Shown here one piece after another: positions 10,760 through 16,620 of a DNA stretch of 17,380 nt. A model generated the notes under the pieces. That model worked only from the letters and a program-made list of their open reading frames with translations, did no database searches and had not been told where the DNA came from. Location: the NCBI GenBank assembly GCA_038227745.1, contig JBBRPS010000104.1, positions 1 to 17,380 on the forward strand, written 5' to 3'. Every line of letters starts with the position of its first letter. Position 1 is the stretch's first letter. The position numbers and the translations under genes were made by a program. This DNA comes from DASPXY01 sp038227745. Lineage in GTDB: Bacteria > Planctomycetota > Planctomycetia > Gemmatales > Gemmataceae.

Positions 10760-11134
10760 CTAACCTATTCGAGTCATGCCACGGAGTTCCGGCGCCGCCC
10801 CGCAAGGGCGCGACCCCGGGTTCGCGAAGAAGGCGTCGCGCTGCCGGGGATTTCCCGCCCCGAGCCGCCCCCGTACAACGAACTCCACGGGCCGGCCGAG
10901 GGCCTCGACCCAGGCGTACCCGAAGAGCTTCTCCGCCTGCGAGTTGGTGAGAAGGATGCGCCCCGACTCATCGACGATCACGATGGCGTCCGGGGCGGAC
11001 TCGAGGAACCCGCGGAACTTCTCCTCGCTCCGCCACAGCGCATCGTTCGCCGCGGTCAACTCCGCCGTCCGCTCGCGGACCCGCTCCTCCAGTTCGTTCC
11101 GGGTCCGGCTCACCCGCTCGCCCGAGGCTCGCGG
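10760..11134 (-). pseudogene. PAS-domain sensor remnant, truncated at both ends
   Basis: The frame encodes a coiled-coil stretch typical of sensor proteins (ELEERVRERTAELTAANDAL), then the first half of a PAS domain: EEKFRGFLESAPDAIVIVD, GRILLTNSQAEKLFGY, and a degraded tail ending ...PELRGMTRIG and a stop. In intact relatives the corresponding segment continues into an RRKDGTE-type strand and further beta strands, then a kinase or cyclase output; all of that is missing. At the other end the coiled coil begins directly after a TAG at 11135-11137 with no good start. A GTG at 11113 is possible but has no clear ribosome-binding site. I read it as the leftover of a larger sensor kinase. A small standalone PAS protein is less likely. 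Confidence 0.6.
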
Positions 11135-11142
11135 CTAAACGG
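11107..11142 (+). repeat. Copy 1 of an element shared with the region upstream of the isomerase gene
   Basis: GGCTCACC (11107-11114) is followed after 12 bases by GCTCGCGGCTAAACGG (11127-11142). The same two blocks occur contiguously on the minus strand at 17374-17351. Here the element points toward msrA, 82 bases upstream of its ATG. It coincides with the point where the PAS remnant's coding sequence breaks off. Confidence 0.55.
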
Positions 11143-11172
11143 CTACAGATTTCTGCCGCCGTGTGCTAGGAA

Positions 11173-11202
11173 TGCAGGTTTCGTGCAGAATAGAGTGCAG
11201 AA
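11173..11202 (+). promoter_or_regulatory. Helically phased TGCAG repeats upstream of msrA
   Basis: TGCAG occurs at 11173, 11184 and 11196, that is, 11 and 12 bases apart. The last two sit in an 8-bp direct repeat GTGCAGAA (11183-11190 and 11195-11202). Roughly one helical turn between copies, 20-50 bases before the msrA start, suits a regulator binding one face of the DNA. It could also be chance. Confidence 0.3.
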
Positions 11203-11224
11203 CCGCCAGATTGGAGCGTAAGTC

Positions 11225-11767
11225 ATGAACACGAAAACAGAGGTGGCAGTTTTGGGTGGTGGTTGCTTTTGGTGCCTGGAGGCGGTCTTCGAGCAGGTGC
11301 GCGGCGTGGACAAGGTCGAGTCGGGCTATGCCGGCGGGGCCGCCGCGAACCCCACCTACCGCCAGGTCTGTTCCGGCAGCACCGGCCACGCCGAGGTCGT
11401 GCAGGTGACCTTCGACCCGGCCGTGATCTCGTACCGCGAGATCCTGGACATCTTTTTCGCCACGCACGACCCGACGACGCTGAACCGCCAGGGGGCGGAC
11501 GTCGGCACGCAGTACCGCTCGGTGATCTTCTACCACTCGTCGGAGCAGAAGCGCACCGCCGAGGAGCGCGTCGCGGAGCTGAACGCCGCCGACCTCTGGG
11601 ACAAACCGATCGTGACCGAGATCGCGCCCGCGCCGCCGTTCTACAAGGCGGAGGAGTACCACCAGGGCTATTACCGGCAGAACCCGGGGCAGGGCTACTG
11701 CCAGGCGGTGGTGGCGCCGAAGGTGGCGAAGTTCCGCAAGCAGTTCACCGCGGCGCTGCGGGAGTGA
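11225..11767 (+). CDS. msrA: Peptide-methionine (S)-S-oxide reductase MsrA
   Basis: MsrA reduces the S-epimer of methionine sulfoxide in proteins and free Met, repairing oxidative damage in the cytoplasm. The hallmark GCFWC is at residues 13-17, with catalytic Cys14. Family blocks follow in order: VESGYAGG, NPTYRQVCSGSTGHAEVVQV, HDPTTLNRQGADVGTQYRS and the conserved EEYHQGYY. A likely resolving cysteine is Cys159 in GQGYCQ. The 180-residue length is normal for a single-domain MsrA, and there is no MsrB fusion or signal peptide. The start is supported by GGAG eight bases before the ATG. It is the only plus-strand gene in this part, convergent with the nuclease-like gene 38 bases away, so it is probably transcribed alone. 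Phased TGCAG repeats and a shared element precede it. Confidence 0.97.
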   Translation: MNTKTEVAVLGGGCFWCLEAVFEQVRGVDKVESGYAGGAAANPTYRQVCSGSTGHAEVVQVTFDPAVISYREILDIFFATHDPTTLNRQGADVGTQYRSVIFYHSSEQKRTAEERVAELNAADLWDKPIVTEIAPAPPFYKAEEYHQGYYRQNPGQGYCQAVVAPKVAKFRKQFTAALRE

Positions 11768-11805
11768 CAGGGTGGTGCCACGGGCTTCGACGCGGCCGGA
11801 TGCCG

Positions 11806-12456
11806 TCAGGAACCGGCGACGGGGAGACCGCTCGCTGGGAGAGCCTGGGGAGGGCCGGTCGTCACGCCGCTGACGATCGCCTGCAGCACCGCGAGGATGC
11901 CCCCCACGTTGTCGATGTACAGCCGCCCGCCGTCGATAAGGACGGTCGCCCCGTCGAGGCGCAGGAACTGCCACACCTCGCCAGTGGTGACACACCCGAA
12001 GACCGGCCGCGGCGGCTCCGCGTGGCGCTCGTTGAACAGCCGCGCCCCCACCATCTGCGCCACGCACTGTCCCAACCCCGCCTCCACGTCCCCCTTCTTC
12101 GCCTCCAGCACCGTGATCAGGGGGGCGCGCAGGCGCGGCAGCGGGGGAGTCAGTGCGAGGATGTAGTCGCACTCCCCCGTTAGCCCCTGCGCCGGATCGA
12201 CGTCGAGGCGCTGGCCGGAGTAGATCGCGAGGACCGTGGGGGCGAACTCGCGGGCGGCGAGCAGGATGGGGACGACGAGGAACTCGGAGCGGGCCTTTTC
12301 GCTGACGAGCGCTGCAACCTGGTGGCCACGGTCGAGCAGGTCTCGAAGCCAGGCGGGGACAGGGAGCGCGGTGAGGCCGGAGAACAGGTCGCCGGGCTGG
12401 GCGGTGAGGCCGAAGGACGTTTCGGCGGATTCCAGGGTGAAGTCCGTGTAAGCCAT
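11806..12456 (-). CDS. Putative PD-(D/E)XK nuclease-fold protein
   Basis: The protein (216 aa) shows the residue pattern of a PD-(D/E)XK core: Glu58 in a helix (ARSEFLVVPILLAARE), Asp97 in GECDYILALT, Glu118-x-Lys120 in ITVLEAKKGDVEAGLGQC, and Gln130 in the following helix. Later strands include FGCVTTGEVWQFLRLDG and ATVLIDGGRLYIDN. The layout matches a conserved hypothetical family that I recall chiefly from cyanobacteria (KSE..., GxCDF/Y, VEAK, GLGQC, VTTGxxWKFL). No activity is established for that family to my knowledge. The ATG lacks a close Shine-Dalgarno; GAGGAG lies some 17 bases upstream. It follows the DUF433 gene by 69 bases on the same strand, so the two may be co-transcribed. Nuclease fold is inferred from motifs only. 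Confidence 0.75.
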   Translation of the reverse strand: MAYTDFTLESAETSFGLTAQPGDLFSGLTALPVPAWLRDLLDRGHQVAALVSEKARSEFLVVPILLAAREFAPTVLAIYSGQRLDVDPAQGLTGECDYILALTPPLPRLRAPLITVLEAKKGDVEAGLGQCVAQMVGARLFNERHAEPPRPVFGCVTTGEVWQFLRLDGATVLIDGGRLYIDNVGGILAVLQAIVSGVTTGPPQALPASGLPVAGS

Positions 12457-12525
12457 GACCTGGCGCAGCCTCTCCTCATGCGGATGGCGGGGATGGCGAG
12501 CCGCGCGACGGCAGATAAGACCACT

Positions 12526-12861
12526 TCATACCCGGACCGGCCCGTAGCGTGCAAGGAGCCGATCCCGGATTCCGATCGGAGGGAACCGCGTTTCGTTCTC
12601 CTGGCGGACCTGGGCGGCCTGCTCGCGGCGCCGTTGGAGATAGGCATCGACGTCCGCCTGGTGCCGCAGGTAGTAGCCGATGGCCGTGTACACGTCGGCC
12701 AGCGACAGCGAGGGATACTGATCCGCGATGGTTTCCGCCGTCGCCCCCTGCCGGAAGGCGGCGACAAGCGTGTCAAGGGTAACACGTGTGCCGGCGATGC
12801 GCACGACCCCGTCGGCATCCGCGCTGAGCGGCATCGGTTCTGCGGTAACAGTCAGCGACAT
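12526..12861 (-). CDS. DUF433 antitoxin-like DNA-binding protein
   Basis: This is a 111-residue DUF433 (PF04255) protein. After a short leader comes the family core VVRIAGTRVTLDTLVAAFRQ, then GATAETIADQYPSLSLADVY and AIGYYLRHQADVDAYL, a compact helix-turn-helix unit. A charged C-terminal helix (RRREQAAQVRQENETRF) follows. DUF433 proteins are commonly antitoxins paired with a PIN-like DUF5615 toxin encoded just downstream. No DUF5615 gene is present here; the next gene is the PD-(D/E)XK-like protein. The start is supported by AGAGGT six bases before the ATG. That ribosome-binding site lies inside the 20-codon toxin remnant of the preceding antitoxin operon, so this gene has probably taken over an existing transcript. 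Confidence 0.9.
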   Translation of the reverse strand: MSLTVTAEPMPLSADADGVVRIAGTRVTLDTLVAAFRQGATAETIADQYPSLSLADVYTAIGYYLRHQADVDAYLQRRREQAAQVRQENETRFPPIGIRDRLLARYGPVRV

Positions 12862-12914
12862 AAGTAGACCTCTTGAGACCAGATATCGGGGTGGAAGGCG
12901 ATTCGCAGGCTCAT
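12852..12914 (-). pseudogene. Remnant in the toxin position of the upstream antitoxin (20 codons)
   Basis: A short frame starts with ATGA overlapping the antitoxin stop, exactly where the partner toxin of this antitoxin class normally begins. It reads MSLRIAFHPDIWSQEVYLCR and stops inside the DUF433 start region. The first ten residues resemble RelE/ParE toxin openings (a hydrophobic strand followed by HPD/HPE), but all catalytic parts are absent. I interpret it as a toxin deleted down to its first codons. It could alternatively act as a leader peptide coupling DUF433 translation. Confidence 0.5.
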
Positions 12915-13141
12915 TTCCGCATCCGTGCCAGCGCCTCGGCCTTGACCTGCTCCCAGGGGACCACGTTCCGCGGGTTGGCCTGGTGCGCCGCCAGGCGGCG
13001 CTCCAGTTCCTGCTGCTGGGTCTCGGTGAGGGGCAGTTGCTCGACTTCGGCGGCGATGCTGTCCCAAATCTCCTCTACCAGCGCGATCCGCTCCTCAACA
13101 CTGAGGCGATCAATCCCGAGAGCCTGGAGAGTCGGTGACAT
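12911..13141 (-). CDS. Unstable antitoxin / addiction-module component (TIGR02574-type)
   Basis: The 76-residue protein begins MSPTLQALGIDRLSVEERIA and contains the family-defining block ERIALVEEIWDSIAAE, followed by LPLTETQQQELERRLAAHQA, NPRNVVPWEQVKAEALARMR. That matches the putative addiction-module component family (PF09720), whose members neutralise RelE/ParE-type mRNA- or gyrase-targeting toxins encoded just downstream. The start is chosen at 13141 because GAGGTGG lies four bases before it. An upstream GTG in the same frame would add 17 unrelated residues. The expected toxin is missing: only a 20-codon frame overlaps its stop. It is therefore an orphan antitoxin here, possibly neutralising a toxin elsewhere. 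Confidence 0.88.
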   Translation of the reverse strand: MSPTLQALGIDRLSVEERIALVEEIWDSIAAEVEQLPLTETQQQELERRLAAHQANPRNVVPWEQVKAEALARMRK

Positions 13142-13303
13142 CGAACCACCTCGTATGTAGGGGCTTGTGATTACAAATAACCTCGCGGTCACGTACCTGC
13201 CTCACCAACATACCCGATTACCTCTCCAGCGCCCATGCTTTGCGCAGTGGCACCTGTGCGCATGCTCTCAGTGATCGGCAAGCTGGGCCTTGCGTCCTGC
13301 TCC

Positions 13304-15964
13304 TCACCGCGCCGCCGGCTCCGGCTGCCGCTCCGCCGCCGTCACCCACTCGCGCAACTCCTTGTAATTCGTCTTGCCCGTCCCCAGCACCGGGATCGCC
13401 TTCACGCGCCGCACCTCGTCCAGCCGCATCACGCCGCGGAAGCCCTCCTCCCACAACAAATCGTTCGCCTCATCCAAACGGATCGCCTCCGTCGTGAACA
13501 GCACGATCTTCCGCCCCCCCGGCGTCTCTACGCCCTCCACCGCAACGCGCACGCCGCCCTCCTCTGTCGACGGGTAACGCTTCGCGAACGGCTCCTCCAG
13601 CGCCGGCAGTGAGATCATCTCGCCGCCCGCCTTCAAAAAGCGCTTCAAACGCCCGCCAAAGTGGATGTAACCCTCCGCGTCGATCGAGGCCAGATCGCCC
13701 GTCACGTACCAGCGCTTGCCGTTGCGCTCCTGGAACGGCGACGGCACGTCCGCCCCCAAATACCCCGGGAACACCGTCGGCCCACTCACCAGCAGCATCC
13801 CCATCTTCTCCCGCGGCAACTCGTCGCCCGTCTCCAGGTCCACCACGCTCACCGCCACGCCCGGCAGCGGCTTGCCCAGCGTCCCCGGCCGGTTCGCCTC
13901 CGGCGGGTTCGCCGACACCACCGGCGAGCACTCCGTGATGCCGTAGCCCTCCAGCAACTTCGCCGCCGGGGCCGCCCGCGCCACACGCTCGAACAGTGCT
14001 TCCGGCGTTTTCTCCGCCCCCGCGACCATCATCCGCACCGACGCCAGCTGCCCCGGCTCGGCCCGCTCCACGATGTGGCTGATGAAGGTCGGCGTCGCCG
14101 CCAGCAGCGTCGGCTTGTAGGCCACGATCTTGCGCACCAGGCCGCCCGCGTCCGTCGGGTCGGGGTGGTGGACCACGCGGATGCCGCTCAGCAGCGGCAG
14201 CAACGTCGTCACCGACAGGCCGAAACTGTGGAACAGCGGCAGGAACCCCAGCACGCAGTCGCCGTGCGTCAGGTGGAAGACCGCCAGGCCCATGCGCTGG
14301 TTGCTCAGCAGGTTGCGGTGCGTCAGCGGCACCGCCTTCGGCGCCCGCTCCGAGCCGCTCGTGAACAGCACCACCGCCGGCTGGTCGGTATCGCTCCGCG
14401 GCACCCGCGCACGCACCGAGCCGGGAAACAGCTTGACCGACAGCAGCGTCCGCAGCTTTTCCCAGGCGCCCACGCCCTGGCGGATCTGTTCGAGGTAGAG
14501 GTACTCCGTACACTTGACCTCAATGCCGGTGCGATCGATGAACGCCTTCGACGTGACGATGTGCGTCAGGCCCATCAGTCGGGCCGCATGCTCCAGGTTC
14601 GCCGGGCCGGTCGTCCAGTTGAGGATCACCGGCAGCTTGCCCGCCAGGCACAGGCCCAGCAGGGCCAGGTCGCCCGCCACCGACGCCGGCATCATCAGCC
14701 CCACGTTGGCGGCCGGCACCTTGCGGAAGCGCCGCGCCATGATGAGCGCCCCGACCAGCAGCCGTTCGTACGTCAGCACGCCAGCCAGATCGTCGGCCGC
14801 CGCCACGTCCTTGCGCGAGGCCAGGGCGCGGGTGACGAACGCCTCGCCGACCGTGTCGCCCACGATGGCCGGCGCCGCCGCGTCGGTGGGGTGCGCGAAC
14901 CACTCCGGCGGCGCGGGCTTCGCCTCCGCCCGCTCCACCAGCCCCTCGGCGAGCGCCCAGAGCTGGCCGACCGTGGCCGGCACCTCGTCGCCGGCGAAGC
15001 CAAAGCGCTGCTCGACGTTCAGCGTCACTTCCATACGGTCGAGGCTGTCCATGCCCAGCTGGTCCAGCGTCGTCTGCGGCTGCCGCTCCTCCTCTCGAAG
15101 CGGCCGGCGCAGTTTGTCCGACAGGATCTTGGCGATGGCCTCCTTCGTCTGCGGCTTGACCCGATCGAGGTCGGCTCCCTCCAGGCTCGACCCCTTGGGG
15201 AACTCGGCGGTGCGCGGACCGAACAGAAAGTGGTAGGGGACATAGGTCGGCTCCGCCGGGCCCTCGGCGTTGTACCACGCTTCGAGCCAGGGGTTGAGCT
15301 TGTCGCGCGTGATCTCCGGCAGCTCGTCACGGCGGACGCGGCGCAGGGTGATGTCCAGGCGGCGGCGCGGCATCAGCACGAGCAGGTTCGCGAACAGCCA
15401 GCCGACGCCGGCGAGCAGACGGCCGCCGAGGTCGGGGCTCTTGCGGAGCATGGCCTGGCCGAACGAGCTGCCCCACAGGCCGCGGGTGCGGACTAGCAGG
15501 ACTTGCACGTCGGGGACCTGCTGCAGGATGTCGCTGACGGCGCGGGCGCTGCCGAGCCGCTCGACGCCGCCGTTGTGCTGGATGTGGCCGGCCGGCCAGA
15601 GCAGGATGCTCTCGCCGCGGCGCAGGGCCAGAACGGTATTGGCCAGGGCTTGCTCGGTGCGGGCGCGGGCCTCCTTGCTGGCGACGGCGAGGTTGGGGAT
15701 CGGGATGGCGTTGATGAACTTCATCATCGCCCGGAAGCCGCGGCCCGGTTCGGCCCCCTCGAACATCATCGGCCGCGGCTTCAGTTGGGAGTAGAAGGTG
15801 CTGAGCAGGATCACCGGGTCCACGAGGGCCGGGTGATTAGGAAGGATGAGCACGGGGCCTTTCAGGCCGCGCAGCTGTTCCCGGCCGTGGATGCGGATGC
15901 GGTAGCGCAGCGAGAGGAACAGTCTGCCAAGAATCATGGCGACGTAGCGCAGTGGCCGGAGCAT
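13304..15964 (-). CDS. Trifunctional acyltransferase / acyl carrier / acyl-AMP ligase fusion
   Basis: This 886-residue protein has three domains in order. (1) A PlsC-type lysophospholipid acyltransferase, about 1-220, with NHPALVD (catalytic His44, Asp49). (2) An acyl-carrier domain, about 265-345, with DQLGMDSLDRME; Ser307 is the phosphopantetheine site. (3) An ANL-superfamily adenylation domain, about 370-880, with FTSGSERAPKA (534-544), GYGITECSP (673-681), VTGDLASIDAEGYIHFGGR around Asp757, and catalytic Lys864 in GTGKTNYKEL. The pairing of acyltransferase and acyl-ACP synthetase recalls E. coli Aas, which reacylates lysophospholipids, but Aas has no integral carrier domain. The fusion could activate a fatty acid, load it on its own carrier and transfer it to a lysolipid at the inner membrane. 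The usual motif III FPEGTR reads WPAGHI (123-128), lacking the Glu. The start is chosen at 15964 with AAGGAA eight bases upstream; the frame is open 151 codons further, but that part is non-coding in style and crosses the large inverted repeat. Confidence 0.92.
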   Translation of the reverse strand: MLRPLRYVAMILGRLFLSLRYRIRIHGREQLRGLKGPVLILPNHPALVDPVILLSTFYSQLKPRPMMFEGAEPGRGFRAMMKFINAIPIPNLAVASKEARARTEQALANTVLALRRGESILLWPAGHIQHNGGVERLGSARAVSDILQQVPDVQVLLVRTRGLWGSSFGQAMLRKSPDLGGRLLAGVGWLFANLLVLMPRRRLDITLRRVRRDELPEITRDKLNPWLEAWYNAEGPAEPTYVPYHFLFGPRTAEFPKGSSLEGADLDRVKPQTKEAIAKILSDKLRRPLREEERQPQTTLDQLGMDSLDRMEVTLNVEQRFGFAGDEVPATVGQLWALAEGLVERAEAKPAPPEWFAHPTDAAAPAIVGDTVGEAFVTRALASRKDVAAADDLAGVLTYERLLVGALIMARRFRKVPAANVGLMMPASVAGDLALLGLCLAGKLPVILNWTTGPANLEHAARLMGLTHIVTSKAFIDRTGIEVKCTEYLYLEQIRQGVGAWEKLRTLLSVKLFPGSVRARVPRSDTDQPAVVLFTSGSERAPKAVPLTHRNLLSNQRMGLAVFHLTHGDCVLGFLPLFHSFGLSVTTLLPLLSGIRVVHHPDPTDAGGLVRKIVAYKPTLLAATPTFISHIVERAEPGQLASVRMMVAGAEKTPEALFERVARAAPAAKLLEGYGITECSPVVSANPPEANRPGTLGKPLPGVAVSVVDLETGDELPREKMGMLLVSGPTVFPGYLGADVPSPFQERNGKRWYVTGDLASIDAEGYIHFGGRLKRFLKAGGEMISLPALEEPFAKRYPSTEEGGVRVAVEGVETPGGRKIVLFTTEAIRLDEANDLLWEEGFRGVMRLDEVRRVKAIPVLGTGKTNYKELREWVTAAERQPEPAAR

Positions 15965-16017
15965 GGACGTGTTCCTTCGGGGTTGTCTGGGGGAGTCCGA
16001 AAACCAACCGGAACGGG

Positions 16018-16043
16018 CCGGCGCCCGGCAACGGCGGCGCCGG
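16018..16043. repeat. GC-rich hairpin in the leader of the fusion gene
   Basis: CCGGCGCC (16018-16025), a 10-base spacer, and GGCGCCGG (16036-16043) form a perfect 8-bp stem 54-79 bases upstream of the fusion-gene ATG. In a minus-strand transcript it would fold in the 5' leader and could influence translation or stability. Confidence 0.4.
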
Positions 16044-16097
16044 GAGCGGGATGAGAGACACTGTACAGGGAAGCCGACGGCGCTGCCACTCTCTTTG

Positions 16098-16158
16098 CCG
16101 TGGGTCAGGACTCCGATCCTGACATGTGGCTTGTCAGGATCGGAGTCCTGACCCACGG
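16098..16158. repeat. Large perfect inverted repeat, 27-bp arms, 7-base loop
   Basis: Arms at 16098-16124 and 16132-16158 are perfect complements around TGTGGCT. Each arm is itself symmetric: TCAGGA, six bases, TCCTGA (16105-16122 and 16134-16151). The unit therefore contains four TCAGGA/TCCTGA half-sites. It lies between the minus-strand terminator and the fusion-gene start. It may be a REP-like mobile palindrome, a cruciform-forming regulatory site or a strong RNA hairpin. No T-run follows in either direction. Confidence 0.8.
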
Positions 16159-16179
16159 GGTGCAACCTGTCGGCTTGAG

Positions 16180-16217
16180 AAAAAAAGAGGGCCACCCGCC
16201 GGGGGAAGCGGGTGGCC
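16180..16217 (-). terminator. Strong intrinsic terminator on the minus strand
   Basis: GGCCACCCGC (16190-16199) and GCGGGTGGCC (16208-16217) form a perfect 10-bp stem with an 8-base loop. On the minus strand the stem is followed by CTC and seven T residues (16186-16180). This is the clearest Rho-independent terminator in the window. It should end transcription from the isomerase gene some 400 bases upstream and insulate the fusion gene. Confidence 0.8.
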
Positions 16218-16218
16218 A

Positions 16219-16259
16219 GGGGTTTGGGGGTAGGCTTGGGGGTAGGCCGTTGACGGGGG
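16219..16259 (+). repeat. G-rich tandem repeat, possible G-quadruplex
   Basis: TTGGGGGTAGGC is repeated exactly twice in tandem (16224-16235 and 16236-16247), flanked by further G-runs. Four runs of four or five G (16219-16222, 16226-16230, 16238-16242, 16255-16259) lie on the plus strand with loops of 3, 7 and 12 bases, compatible with a G-quadruplex. It is in the 3' region of the isomerase transcript, template-strand side. Confidence 0.45.
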
Positions 16260-16466
16260 AAGTGAGGCCAGGCACTCGCAGGTTCGACCGATCCGGGGCC
16301 GTCGAGGGTCGGGAGGGGGGAACCTCCGGCGACGGCCCGGCTCATTTCGCGGTCGGGGGAAACCGCGGCGGCCGTCGGGGAAACGGTCCGCTGCGAACCC
16401 GAGCACCTGACCGACACTTCCGCGTGCTCGGTAGGTCGCTTCCCTTCTAATGCAACGGTCGTGCCA

Positions 16467-16489
16467 GAGAACGACAGAGTTTCGTTCTC
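16467..16489. repeat. 8-bp stem-loop downstream of the isomerase gene
   Basis: GAGAACGA, a 7-base loop and TCGTTCTC form a perfect 8-bp stem. It is not followed by a T-run on either strand. The surrounding 16260-16620 sequence contains no convincing gene. Confidence 0.35.
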
Positions 16490-16566
16490 GCCCGCAAGTC
16501 ACCGACTGCTCACGACTTGGGACGGACGGGCGACGGCCGTTCTTTCCGTCGGCGCCCGCGTCTTCC

Positions 16567-16592
16567 CTGCAATTCCTGCAATTCCTGCAATC
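16567..16592 (+). repeat. Nine-base tandem repeat just after the isomerase stop
   Basis: CTGCAATTC is repeated in tandem at 16567, 16576 and, for its first seven bases (CTGCAAT), 16585. Copy number could vary by strand slippage. It begins about 30 bases downstream of the isomerase stop codon in transcription order. Confidence 0.6.
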
Positions 16593-16620
16593 GATGTAAG
16601 AATTACTCGCCCCCGCTCAC

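Noticed and set aside
11768..11805. Possible terminator between msrA and the convergent nuclease-like gene
   Set aside because: The 38-base gap has no stem of useful length and no T-run.
12180..12818. Minus-strand open frame overlapping the DUF433 and nuclease-like genes, considered as a missing DUF5615 toxin
   Set aside because: It reads as Ser/Pro/Arg-rich out-of-frame sequence. None of the DUF5615 opening (a DENF-like acidic start) or later motifs is present.
13661..15496. Long plus-strand open frame (611 codons) opposite the fusion gene
   Set aside because: Its product is rich in Arg, His and Gln with no domain pattern, a usual antisense artefact of GC-rich codon use opposite a clearly real gene.
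15965..16417. 151-codon N-terminal extension of the acyltransferase-carrier-ligase frame
   Set aside because: It is Arg/Pro/Ser-rich without domain similarity and runs through the terminator and the large inverted repeat. A good ribosome-binding site precedes the ATG at 15964, where the acyltransferase homology begins.
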